Shown one piece after another: positions 18,664 through 26,245 of a stretch of DNA of 32,277 bases. The stretch is taken from the NCBI RefSeq assembly GCF_000506865.1, contig NZ_AYSV01000054.1, positions 1-32,277 of the forward strand, given 5' to 3'. The DNA comes from Pelistega indica. GTDB taxonomy: Bacteria; Pseudomonadota; Gammaproteobacteria; Burkholderiales; Burkholderiaceae_B. The first letter of the stretch is position 1, and every line of letters starts with the position of its first letter. The translations under genes were made by a program, and so were the position numbers. Under the pieces are notes generated by a model that saw only the letters and a list, made by a program, of their open reading frames with translations, searched no databases and was not told the DNA's origin.

Positions 18664-19567
18664 ACGATAATTTATCGAATCATTCAACTCAAGGAGTAGA
18701 TTCATCGCAAGAGGTAGAGACACCGACAACGATTGAATCATCTACTCAGCAACACGCGCAACAGAATATTGCTAGTTCGTCTGCAAATGGCACACCTGTG
18801 ATAAAGGTTCGAGGACTAGATAATGCGTTTGGTGATTATTATGTACACAAAGGCTTAGATTTAGATGTGTATTCAGGTGATATTTTAGGCATTGTTGGTG
18901 GCTCTGGTACAGGTAAATCGGTTTTATTGAGAAGTATTGTGGGACTACGTCCACCTACTGCAGGTAGTGTAGAAATTTTGGGTAAATCGATTGATGCTTT
19001 ATCGGATAAAGAGCGTGCTGTATTAGGGAGAAATCTGGGAGTTCTCTTTCAGGCAGGTGCATTGTATTCGTCTTTGACAGTACAAGAAAATATTGCTTTT
19101 CCGTTGATTGAGCAATTAGGTTTAGCTAGAAAAGATGCTGAGCATATCGCTATGTTGAAAATTCTATTAGTTGGCTTACCTACTAATGCAGCACTTAAAT
19201 ATCCAGCAGAGTTATCTGGAGGGATGGTTAAGCGTGCATCATTAGCAAGGGCATTAGCTTGGACCCTAAAATCTTATTTTTAGATGAACCTACGGCAGGG
19301 CTGGATCCTATCGGTGCCGCGGCATTTGATCAGTTAATGTTGACGTTAAGAGATGCCTTAGGCTTGACGATGTTTTTAATTACGCATGATTTGGATACCT
19401 TGTATACCGCATGCAATAGGGTAGCTGTACTTTCTGAAAAAAAAGTATTAATAAACGATACGATTGAAAATATTGTAAAAGTTGATAATGAATGGATTCA
19501 GGCATATTTTAATGGTCCACGAGGAAGAGCCGCCTATACGGCTCATGAACAACTAGGAGTTAAATAA
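18657..19567 (+). pseudogene. MlaF-type ATP-binding protein of MCE transporter, single-base frameshift
   Basis: ATPase of the MCE lipid transporter. The first frame (ATG 18657 to the stop after WTLKSYF, 19283) contains Walker A GGSGTGKSVLLRSI, the Q-loop region LFQAGALYSSLTVQENIAFPL and signature LSGGMVKRASLARALA. The second frame (about 19259 to 19567) continues with PKILFLDEPTAGLDP (Walker B), ITHDLDTLY (H-loop) and the C-terminus. Reading GCTTGGACC as GCTTTGGACC at about 19258-19262 gives ALALDPKILFLDEP, so one missing T explains the break; the joined product is about 303 aa. A disordered, Ser/Thr/Gln-rich N-terminus of about 45 residues precedes the ATPase fold. All ATPase motifs are intact, so sequence error or a very recent mutation is likely: loss of the ATPase would inactivate the whole system. 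Confidence 0.88.
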
Positions 19568-19568
19568 A

Positions 19569-20609
19569 ATGGAGCCTAAAGCTAGGCATATACTTATCGG
19601 TTTGTTTACGTCAATCATGATTTTGGCTGCCGTGGCCTTTGCTTTTTTTCTGACTCAGAACAAAGGTCAGGAAAAGTATTTTTATAAAGTTCTCTTCCAA
19701 GAAAATGTCACTGGACTTTCCAGAGGGAGTGCGGTTCTTTATAGTGGTATTAATGTAGGTGAAGTTGTCCGTTTAACGTTAAATAAGAAAGATCCTCGTC
19801 ACGTAGATGCCATCATTTCTGTGGATAAAGATATTGTGGATATCCGTGAGGGTGTCAGAGCTAGATTACAGTTAATGGGAGTAACAGGACAAGCGGTCAT
19901 TTCGTTAAAAGGCGGAAACCCAAATTCACCACAATTACCAAAAATCACTGAATTACCTCCTGAGGATGATGATGATACGTCAATTGCAGAGATGATTAGT
20001 CGAAAAGGAAGTGAAATTTTTTCCAGTTTACAAGGAGGGAATGTAGCTAAAATCGAGTTACCTGTTATTCCTAGTGATACTTCTCCATTAAGTGCCTTGT
20101 TAGAAGATGGTCAGAATGCAATGGCTAACTTGACAGAGATTAGTTTAAATTTAAAAACACTTTTTTCTGATAAGAATATGAAGCATGCTGGTAATATCTT
20201 AGCGCATATCGATGGTCTTACAGGTACTGTAGCGGGTGAAGAAGAAACGATTAAAGAAGTTATTAAAGGTGCGAATAAAACAATTGCTGAGTTTAATAAA
20301 ACATTGGCTAGTTTTGAGCGTTTAGCTAATAACACCGATAAGATGTTGACTTCTGAGGGTAAAAAAGCGTTAAGTAATGCTTCTCAAGCGATGATTAGCT
20401 TGTCGGACTCAACAAAAAAAATACAAGGTGTTATTACACAAAATCAGGGTAATTTGAACCAAGGTTTACAAGGATTTAAAGAGCTTACTCCCGCTATTAT
20501 TGAGTTTAAACGTGCATTTGGTTCTTTACAAAAAATTTTACAGAATATGGAAGATAACCCTGGTGGATATTTTATTGATGGCAATGCCATGAAGGAGTTT
20601 AGACCATGA
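19569..20609 (+). CDS. MCE-domain (MlaD-family) substrate-binding protein
   Basis: Periplasmic lipid-binding component of the MCE transporter, anchored by one N-terminal membrane helix (residues ~8-28, ILIGLFTSIMILAAVAFAFFL). The MCE domain spans about residues 38-117 (YKVLFQENVTGLSRGSAVLYSGINVGEVVRL...VRARLQLMGVTGQAVISLKGG). The remaining ~230 residues are helical and coiled-coil-like, longer than E. coli MlaD (183 aa) and closer to the extended MCE proteins, suggesting a tube or barrel spanning part of the periplasm. It begins one base after the ATPase stop and ends with a 4-bp ATGA overlap with the lipoprotein gene. Confidence 0.9.
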   Translation: MEPKARHILIGLFTSIMILAAVAFAFFLTQNKGQEKYFYKVLFQENVTGLSRGSAVLYSGINVGEVVRLTLNKKDPRHVDAIISVDKDIVDIREGVRARLQLMGVTGQAVISLKGGNPNSPQLPKITELPPEDDDDTSIAEMISRKGSEIFSSLQGGNVAKIELPVIPSDTSPLSALLEDGQNAMANLTEISLNLKTLFSDKNMKHAGNILAHIDGLTGTVAGEEETIKEVIKGANKTIAEFNKTLASFERLANNTDKMLTSEGKKALSNASQAMISLSDSTKKIQGVITQNQGNLNQGLQGFKELTPAIIEFKRAFGSLQKILQNMEDNPGGYFIDGNAMKEFRP

Positions 20610-21202
20610 GTATTAAGCGATTAGCGGTGATGTCGAGTATAAGTTTATTACTTGGGGCCTGTGGTATTTTACCGAGTAACCCTGCTTTGCAAACGTATCA
20701 GTTACCTGCGGGGAGTACTCCTATACAAGTAAGCATGTCATCTAAAAGCTTGTCGATTCCAGAGCCTTATGCCAATCGTGTGATTAATCATCAACGAGTT
20801 GCTGTGGTATTGGATAGCCTTGAGGTGCAAGCCTATGAGGGGATTCGTTGGGAAGATACTGCTCCTAAAGTATTCAGGGATCGATTAGTTGAGGATTTTC
20901 GTCGTGCTAATGCGTATAAAACAGTACTGATTAATGATGAACAAGTCACCGTAGATCGTTCTTTACGCTTGGATATGCAGGCCTTTCAATTACAATACAA
21001 AGAGAAAAAGCCTTATGTTGTAATCGCTGTAGGGGTAACATTGATTAATCGCTTATCTGGTGCCGTATTAGCGGCAAAAACATTCCATATTGAACGAGAA
21101 GTGCCTAATGTCAATGTTGATACGATAATGCCAACATTTGCACAAGCAGTAGATCAAATAAATGCTGATATTATTAGCTGGACCCGTCAGAACGATAGAT
21201 AA
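20606..21202 (+). CDS. ABC-type transport auxiliary lipoprotein (PqiC-like)
   Basis: Outer-membrane lipoprotein of the MCE system. Signal peptide with lipobox LLLGAC, acylated cysteine at residue 19; the residues after it (GILPSN) do not form an inner-membrane retention signal. The body has the PqiC/YmbA-like pattern with [53 protein letters not shown] and a C-terminal strand-rich part, 198 aa. The ATG overlaps the MCE gene stop (ATGA) and has AAGGAG upstream. It ends overlapping the dtd start by one base. Confidence 0.85.
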   Translation: MSIKRLAVMSSISLLLGACGILPSNPALQTYQLPAGSTPIQVSMSSKSLSIPEPYANRVINHQRVAVVLDSLEVQAYEGIRWEDTAPKVFRDRLVEDFRRANAYKTVLINDEQVTVDRSLRLDMQAFQLQYKEKKPYVVIAVGVTLINRLSGAVLAAKTFHIEREVPNVNVDTIMPTFAQAVDQINADIISWTRQNDR

Positions 21203-21651
21203 TGAAGATAGTATTACAAAAAGTGGCACAAGCATCTGTTAGCGTCAATCGAGAAGTAGTCGGTGAGATTAAAGAAGGCTTGTTGCTACTTGTTGGTATC
21301 AGTCCTGAGGACACACAATCGGATATCGATTATATCGCCCGAAAAGTGACTCAAATGCGTGTTTTTGAAGATGAAACGGGGGTTATGAATCTATCTGTTT
21401 TGGATAAGAAGGCAGAGATTCTTTGCGTGAGTCAATTCACGTTATTAGCGTCTACCAAAAAAGGAAATCGTCCTTCATATAGTCAAGCGGCAAGACCAGA
21501 AATAGCATTACCACTGTTTAATCAACTGGTGGAAACATTTTCTGTTATATTACAAAAACCGATATCAACAGGTGTTTTTGGGGCACATATGCAAGTGAGC
21601 CTTATTAATGACGGTCCAGTAACCATACTCTTGGATAGTAAACAAGTATAA
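21202..21651 (+). CDS. dtd: D-aminoacyl-tRNA deacylase
   Basis: Removes D-amino acids (and achiral glycine) mischarged on tRNA. 149 aa, the usual length for DTD. Starts [23 protein letters not shown]; active-site motifs SQFTLLAS and the Gly-cisPro motif in [11 protein letters not shown] are present. The start codon shares its A with the upstream TAA stop (TAATG), so translation is coupled with the lipid-transport operon, although no functional link is known. Confidence 0.95.
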   Translation: MKIVLQKVAQASVSVNREVVGEIKEGLLLLVGISPEDTQSDIDYIARKVTQMRVFEDETGVMNLSVLDKKAEILCVSQFTLLASTKKGNRPSYSQAARPEIALPLFNQLVETFSVILQKPISTGVFGAHMQVSLINDGPVTILLDSKQV

Positions 21652-21679
21652 GTGGCTACTGTTTACGAGGAAAAAAACT

Positions 21680-22378
21680 ATGTCAATGAGTGAATGCTTA
21701 TTACAAATAGATCATTTATCTCGCATTGATAGTCAAACTGGACGTGTATTTTTTAAAGATTTTTCCTGTACGGTTCATGCTGGGGACAAAATATTAGTAG
21801 ATGGTGTATCAGGTTCGGGTAAATCCGTTTTTTTAAGAGCCCTTGCTTTATTGGATCCTATTGAACAGGGCAAAATTTATTTAGAAAATACGCTAATTAC
21901 GCCTAAGAACGCCTCTTTTTATCGTAGTCAAGTGTTGTATATATCACAAATGCCTGTGGTTGAGGGAGAAACTGTACGCGATATGTTGGAACTACCTTGG
22001 GGACTATCCATTAGGAAAAAGAGCACGTTCCCTGAAAAAAATCTGCAAACTTATCTACAAGCCTTACAAAAAACGCCTGATTTTTTAACGCAATCGACAA
22101 AGTTATTATCAGGCGGTGAAAAACAATTATGTCAGCTGTTAAGAGCCTTATTAATTAATCCTAAAATATTATTGCTTGATGAGCCAACGTCTGCACTGGA
22201 TGCAGAAAAAGTGACATTAGTAGAAGCCTTATTAGAGCAATGGTTAAGTATGAATGAACAGCCTAAAGCGTGGTTTTGGATTAGTCATGATAATGCTCAA
22301 AAAGCGAGAGTAGCTGAACGACGATTATTGGTTCATGACCAACGAATAGAAGAGGTAGGGCGTGATGAATTATCATGA
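21680..22378 (+). CDS. fetA: ABC transporter ATP-binding protein, FetA-like
   Basis: ATPase of a two-gene exporter resembling E. coli FetAB (YbbLM), implicated in iron efflux and peroxide tolerance. 232 aa with Walker A DGVSGSGKSVFLRAL, Q-loop YISQMPVVEGETVRDMLELPW, signature LSGGEKQLCQLLRALL, Walker B KILLLDEPTSALD and H-loop ISHD. GAGGAAA precedes the ATG. Overlaps the permease gene by 14 bp. Assignment to FetA rests on the pairing with a FetB-type permease. Confidence 0.85.
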   Translation: MSMSECLLQIDHLSRIDSQTGRVFFKDFSCTVHAGDKILVDGVSGSGKSVFLRALALLDPIEQGKIYLENTLITPKNASFYRSQVLYISQMPVVEGETVRDMLELPWGLSIRKKSTFPEKNLQTYLQALQKTPDFLTQSTKLLSGGEKQLCQLLRALLINPKILLLDEPTSALDAEKVTLVEALLEQWLSMNEQPKAWFWISHDNAQKARVAERRLLVHDQRIEEVGRDELS

Positions 22379-23171
22379 GATTGGCTTAACAGAAATATTT
22401 TTAGCGGCTTGTTTAGTATTTGTTAATGGGCTGATTTCCTTTGTCTTAAATTTGGGCTTAGGTAAATCATTATTGATTGCCAGTATTCGTACTATCGTTC
22501 AGTTAAGCTTAATTGGAATTATCCTTAAATGGATTTTTTCGATGAATGAGTTTTGGGTTGTGTTGCTATGGGTAACGTTGATGATGGTGATTGCGGCTCA
22601 AGCCGCCAAAAATCGGCTTTCATGGTCTTATACAGGTATTTTTTATGATACGTTTATATCTGTTTTTGTCCCAGCTTGGTTTGTGGTCATTGTCGGAATT
22701 GAGTTAATTTTAAATATACAACCTTGGTATAGCCCACAATATTTAATTCCGATGGCAGGTATGATTATTGGAAATATTCTTACCGCTATTTCTCTTGTGC
22801 TGAATAATTTATTGTCGCAATTGACCTCGCAAAGGGAAAGGGTAGATAGCCTATTAGCACTTGGTGCAACCCCTTGGGAGGCTTTTCGAGAGCAAGCTGC
22901 ACAGGCAGTTAAAACCGGCATGATGCCAACGATTAATAGTATGACGGTTGTTGGGTTAGTGAGTTTACCAGGTATGATGACGGGACAAGTGTTAGCCGGC
23001 CAAGATCCAGAGCAAGCCATACGATACCAAATTGTGATTATGTTTTTCTTGGCGGTAGGAACAGGTTTATCCTGTGTGCTGCTAGTGTATATGGTATTTA
23101 AACGGCTTTTTGATGCGAATGGTACTTTCTTGTTCAATCGCTTAATCATGACGAATAAGAAGAGAAAATGA
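22365..23171 (+). CDS. fetB: ABC transporter permease, FetB-like
   Basis: UPF0014/FetB-type inner-membrane permease, 268 aa from ATG 22365. Six or seven membrane helices are visible, and the family block LTSQRERVDSLLALGATPWEAFREQAAQAVKTGMMPTINSMTVVGLVSLPGMMTGQVLAG near residues 155-215 is nearly diagnostic. The preferred ATG has AGGTAGGG upstream; GTG 22362 is one codon earlier. ATGA overlap with the methyltransferase gene at 23168 indicates one transcript. Confidence 0.88.
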   Translation: MNYHEIGLTEIFLAACLVFVNGLISFVLNLGLGKSLLIASIRTIVQLSLIGIILKWIFSMNEFWVVLLWVTLMMVIAAQAAKNRLSWSYTGIFYDTFISVFVPAWFVVIVGIELILNIQPWYSPQYLIPMAGMIIGNILTAISLVLNNLLSQLTSQRERVDSLLALGATPWEAFREQAAQAVKTGMMPTINSMTVVGLVSLPGMMTGQVLAGQDPEQAIRYQIVIMFFLAVGTGLSCVLLVYMVFKRLFDANGTFLFNRLIMTNKKRK

Positions 23172-24385
23172 AACAGTATTTACACATAGAAGGACAAGAA
23201 CAACCACTCTTATGGCAATCTGAGCATCAAGCCAAATTGCCTAAACAGTGTGTATGTGTGGATGATTCATTGACGGCAGAAAAAGCACTTAACTTTGCTC
23301 GTAATGGTACGGCGATGTTGTGGCAGGGTGATTATCACAATGCCAAACAGTTATTAAGCGCAATGGCTAGGCATATTGATAAAAAGAAAAAGAAAAAAAC
23401 TGCGTTTTCTACAGGAGCAGGAATAAGTGTAGGTAATGCTCATGATCGTACTCCATCAGAGATTAAGTCTGTAGATTCTACACGGCAACAATCACATTTG
23501 CTTAGGGAGCAATTCAATCTATATCGCTTAAGACAAGCCCAAAAAGCACAAATTCTCAGTATGTTATTGGTGAGAGTTAACTATGTGAATACGCATTTCA
23601 TGATACCGTTAAGACGTAGCCCTGAAATTGATTTGGCTATTAAACAGGTGTGTTCTTGGCAAGAAGATTTTGTGATTTCTCTTAGAGAGTTGCTAGGTAT
23701 CATTGGTGCCTATGAGTGGAGAAAAAAGGGCGTAGATATAGCTGCGCTAGGTCAAGACGCTAAAATTTATCCTTTTTATGGTGTGTTTTCTCCTATCAGG
23801 GGAGAGTATTTAGCATTAGTTGCCCAAGCACCATTACCATCACAAACCAATATAGCGATTGAAATTGGCTGTGGTACAGGTGTCTTAGCCGCTATAGTCG
23901 CCAAAAGAGGGTTTAGCAAAGTCGTTGTCACTGATATTTCTAAGCGTGCTATTGAGTGTGCAACATATAATCTACAACAACTCGGCTTAAATCACTGTGT
24001 TGAGGTACGTCAACACGCCTTTTTCCCACCAGAATCGGCTGATTTAATTATCTGTAATCCGCCTTGGTTGCCGGCCAAAGCCAGTACTAGTCTGGAAGCT
24101 GCTGTGTATGATCCTGATAGTCAAATGTTAAAAGGCTATTTATCGGATCTTGTTAAACATTTAAATCCAGATGGGGAAGGGTGGTTAATTATGTCTAATT
24201 TAGCAGAGTTACTTGGGCTAAGAGGCGAGACGCAATTAGAGGACTGGATTAGCACAGCAGGTTTAAGAGTCAAAGCCAAATATGATACGCAGGCACAGCA
24301 CAAAAAAGCACGTGATGGGCAAGATATATTAGCAGAAGCAAGACAACAAGAAGTCACCTCGTTGTGGGTATTAGTAAAAGCGTAA
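23168..24385 (+). CDS. Class I SAM-dependent methyltransferase with NPPW motif
   Basis: 405-aa predicted methyltransferase. The C-terminal half holds a Rossmann SAM site (IAIEIGCGTGVLAAIVAKRG, about residues 238-257), VVVTDISKRAIECATYNLQQLG, and ICNPPWLPA (NPPW, the catalytic motif of N6-adenine and N5-glutamine methyltransferases of the HemK/PrmC type). The N-terminal half (about 200 residues) is not recognisable; it contains a lysine run (KKKKKK) coded by an A-rich tract near 23384-23400 and a Ser/Thr-rich linker. Last gene of the operon, so it is expressed with FetAB. The target (protein, rRNA or DNA) cannot be told from sequence. Confidence 0.8.
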   Translation: MKQYLHIEGQEQPLLWQSEHQAKLPKQCVCVDDSLTAEKALNFARNGTAMLWQGDYHNAKQLLSAMARHIDKKKKKKTAFSTGAGISVGNAHDRTPSEIKSVDSTRQQSHLLREQFNLYRLRQAQKAQILSMLLVRVNYVNTHFMIPLRRSPEIDLAIKQVCSWQEDFVISLRELLGIIGAYEWRKKGVDIAALGQDAKIYPFYGVFSPIRGEYLALVAQAPLPSQTNIAIEIGCGTGVLAAIVAKRGFSKVVVTDISKRAIECATYNLQQLGLNHCVEVRQHAFFPPESADLIICNPPWLPAKASTSLEAAVYDPDSQMLKGYLSDLVKHLNPDGEGWLIMSNLAELLGLRGETQLEDWISTAGLRVKAKYDTQAQHKKARDGQDILAEARQQEVTSLWVLVKA

Positions 24386-24406
24386 TTTTTAATAAAAAAT
24401 GTGCCA

Positions 24407-24467
24407 TTACTTAGTATTGAGCAGTCATGACTTTACATTTAACACGTCCAGTGTCAATACTAAGTAA
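24407..24467. repeat. 61-nt nested inverted-repeat element between convergent genes
   Basis: Perfect 14-bp outer arms TTACTTAGTATTGA (24407-24420) and TCAATACTAAGTAA (24454-24467) enclose 33 nt that contain two further self-complementary pieces, the 10-bp palindrome AGTCATGACT and ACAC-GTCCA-GTGT. The RNA or single-strand DNA could fold as a three-way junction. It sits between the convergent methyltransferase and lipoprotein genes; on the minus strand a run of six T follows about 8 nt after the stem, so it may be the lipoprotein terminator. A mobile palindromic repeat (REP/MITE-like) is an alternative. Confidence 0.65.
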
Positions 24468-24507
24468 GGCTAAATACGAGTCTAATGAAACTGGTTGACC
24501 TTAAAAA

Positions 24508-24765
24508 CTATTGGCAACTAAACGTCATAAAATAAGCATCATCAGGTGAGCCTGAACCAGTAGGAGATAATTGTTGCACATTAGCGACTTGTTGTGGCGA
24601 GCATAATTGTTGCGCAGATGCCATACAACCTTCCCAGTTAGGGGCACTGTTAGCATTAGCAGAGCATTTTAGCCCGTAACTATTTCGATTGCTTAGGTCT
24701 ATATTCCCAGTGGTAGAACAAGCAGCTAATAACGCAGTCAAAGAAATAATAATGAGTTTTTTCAT
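24508..24765 (-). CDS. Small lipoprotein of unknown function
   Basis: 85-aa protein with a lipoprotein signal peptide: basic start MKK, hydrophobic stretch LIIISLTALLAAC with the lipobox cysteine at residue 16, followed by STTG. The mature part is about 70 residues with three more cysteines (KCSANAN, WEGCMASAQQLC) and a final FSCQ, so disulfides are likely. I do not recognise the family. Mature residue +2 is serine, so outer-membrane sorting is expected. Monocistronic. Confidence 0.75.
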   Translation of the reverse strand: MKKLIIISLTALLAACSTTGNIDLSNRNSYGLKCSANANSAPNWEGCMASAQQLCSPQQVANVQQLSPTGSGSPDDAYFMTFSCQ

Positions 24766-25550
24766 TTTTAATCAATCGATAAAAAAATAAGACAAAGAAG
24801 AAATAAAACAAAGTATTTTAAACATCAAAAAGTGGCATCAATCTCTAGCTATATGACTAATTTACTGAGTAACACTTTGTCTGGTTAATGATATTTTCTC
24901 ATAAACCGTCGCCAAAATGTTTGATACTTAAAAGATTATATTGTTTATCTTGTGTCATTACCCTAACTTTTGATAGATTAGTAGTATTTTATAGCACGAA
25001 AGCATGCTTAGTACTGTAAATTTGCTAGTTAATTTACTTTTGATGGCGCTATCCTATCAAAAGAAATCATAACACTCACAATGGCACAACGATGTTGGGT
25101 AGTGATAGATATTAGTATGAAAAAAATAACAATTGAAAGTGAGCAAAACAAGTAGGATAAATAGCTCAAAAATTACAACAAAATGTTACTGGCAAATAAT
25201 AGTATGCTTACTTACTAATATTAATTTATAGCTATTTATAAACACGGGCATCATTCAAGGGGCTAAACCCCAATCCTTGAGTTTATCCTAATCTTACACT
25301 CATTAAAGGCATTTTTAGAGGAATAGGAGAGGAATAATTATATTTTTTCTATTGTAGAGACATACAAATCTCTTAATAGTACCCAACTACTTAGAGGTTA
25401 AAGACTAAAACATAATAGCGAGAATTTCCTATATAAATGTAATAGTCTGTAGCTTTTATCATGATTCGGGTGTTCACAAAAAAGATCGTATTTGTTAGCA
25501 TTATAGTAAGATACTAATTAATTCATTACTTTTATTAAAGGGAGTTTAGT
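24766..25550. other. 785-bp AT-rich region without a recognisable gene
   Basis: No convincing protein or tRNA gene on either strand. Structured pieces: CTTTTGATAG at 24967-24976 complementary to CTATCAAAAG at 25054-25063, the latter also pairing with CTTTTGAT at 25037; the 10-bp palindrome AAGCATGCTT at 25000-25009; and a hairpin at 25255-25280 (TCAAGG...CCTTGA with an inner GG/CC) without a T tail. A TATAGT -10-like hexamer lies at 25502-25507 ahead of the secreted-protein gene. A small RNA is possible, but no clear promoter-terminator pair supports one. Confidence 0.55.
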
Positions 25551-25931
25551 ATGAAAAAAGTTTTATTGACAGCATTAATGGCGTTATCTGCTACAACAGC
25601 ATTTGCAGAGAGCGAGGTTGACAATCGTCCTGCTCGTCAAAAAGCTCAGGATATGTATGTAGAGCCTACACTACGTATGAAGCAAACAACAACAACATCA
25701 AATGCAGGCACAGGCGAAGTAATCCGTGTCGAAGAAAATACAAAAGTTATTAATCATGCAGGCGATGTGGTAGGTGGAACAGGTACTACAACACCGGAGG
25801 TAGCACCTCAGGCACAGCCTACTCAAGGAACAATGCCTGCACCAGCTGTTCAGCCACAACCTGAACAAGTAAAACCTGCTGTTGAGCCTATGAAAAAAGA
25901 AATTACTGATAAAAGCCGTGTTATTCAATAA
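25551..25931 (+). CDS. Small secreted Pro/Gln-rich protein, function unknown
   Basis: 126-aa protein with a clear Sec signal peptide, MKKVLLTALMALSATTAFA with a likely cut after AFA (residue 19). The mature region is hydrophilic and low in complexity: a Thr-rich stretch, then a central GEVIRVEENTKVINHAGDVVGG part that may form a short strand pair, then a Pro/Gln/Ala-rich tail (VAPQAQPTQGTMPAPAVQPQPEQ) and a charged end. It is probably largely disordered. A good AGGGAG ribosome binding site precedes the ATG, and a terminator follows. I do not recognise the family. Confidence 0.8.
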   Translation: MKKVLLTALMALSATTAFAESEVDNRPARQKAQDMYVEPTLRMKQTTTTSNAGTGEVIRVEENTKVINHAGDVVGGTGTTTPEVAPQAQPTQGTMPAPAVQPQPEQVKPAVEPMKKEITDKSRVIQ

Positions 25932-26011
25932 ATGATTACGAAGGTTTAGAGTTTAGGGTTTAAAAATTAGGGGGATTTCCCCAATTGATAAAACCTATCG
26001 TTATAGCGTCT

Positions 26012-26045
26012 AATGCCACAAGAAATAATTCTTGTGGCATTTTTC
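26012..26045 (+). terminator. Intrinsic terminator after the secreted-protein gene
   Basis: Perfect 13-bp stem AATGCCACAAGAA / TTCTTGTGGCATT with loop ATAA, followed by TTTTC. It lies about 80 bp after the stop. A smaller GGGG/CCCC hairpin precedes it near 25970. Confidence 0.88.
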
Positions 26046-26105
26046 TTGATTAATAACCTGAGTAAACGCACCTCAGCATTTTAAATCAGTAGATGTTTCA
26101 CATTT

Positions 26106-26122
26106 CTTAAAAAGCTTTTAAG
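26106..26122. promoter_or_regulatory. 17-bp palindrome upstream of the putP promoter
   Basis: CTTAAAA-AGC-TTTTAAG, a perfect 7-bp inverted repeat with a 3-bp centre, 30 bp upstream of the putP -35 element. Position fits an activator or repressor site, but AT-rich palindromes also arise by chance. Confidence 0.35.
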
Positions 26123-26152
26123 AGCACTATTATTTGGTATTTTTTGTTTAAA

Positions 26153-26181
26153 TTTACAGAAACTAATAATTTTCTTATAAT
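26153..26181 (+). promoter_or_regulatory. Sigma70 promoter of putP
   Basis: TTTACA (26153-26158), exactly 17 bp spacer, TATAAT (26176-26181, consensus). Predicted start near 26188, leaving a leader of about 57 nt with AGGGAG before the ATG. Confidence 0.75.
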
Positions 26182-26245
26182 TAAACTGCCATTTAAAACT
26201 AAATGTTTATGATTTTTATTAATAAATAGAAAATAGGGAGAAGTT

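Noticed and set aside
25255-25280. Terminator or riboswitch at the TCAAGG/CCTTGA hairpin
   Set aside because: It has no T tail, is interrupted by an internal loop and lies about 270 bp from the next gene without other conserved structure.
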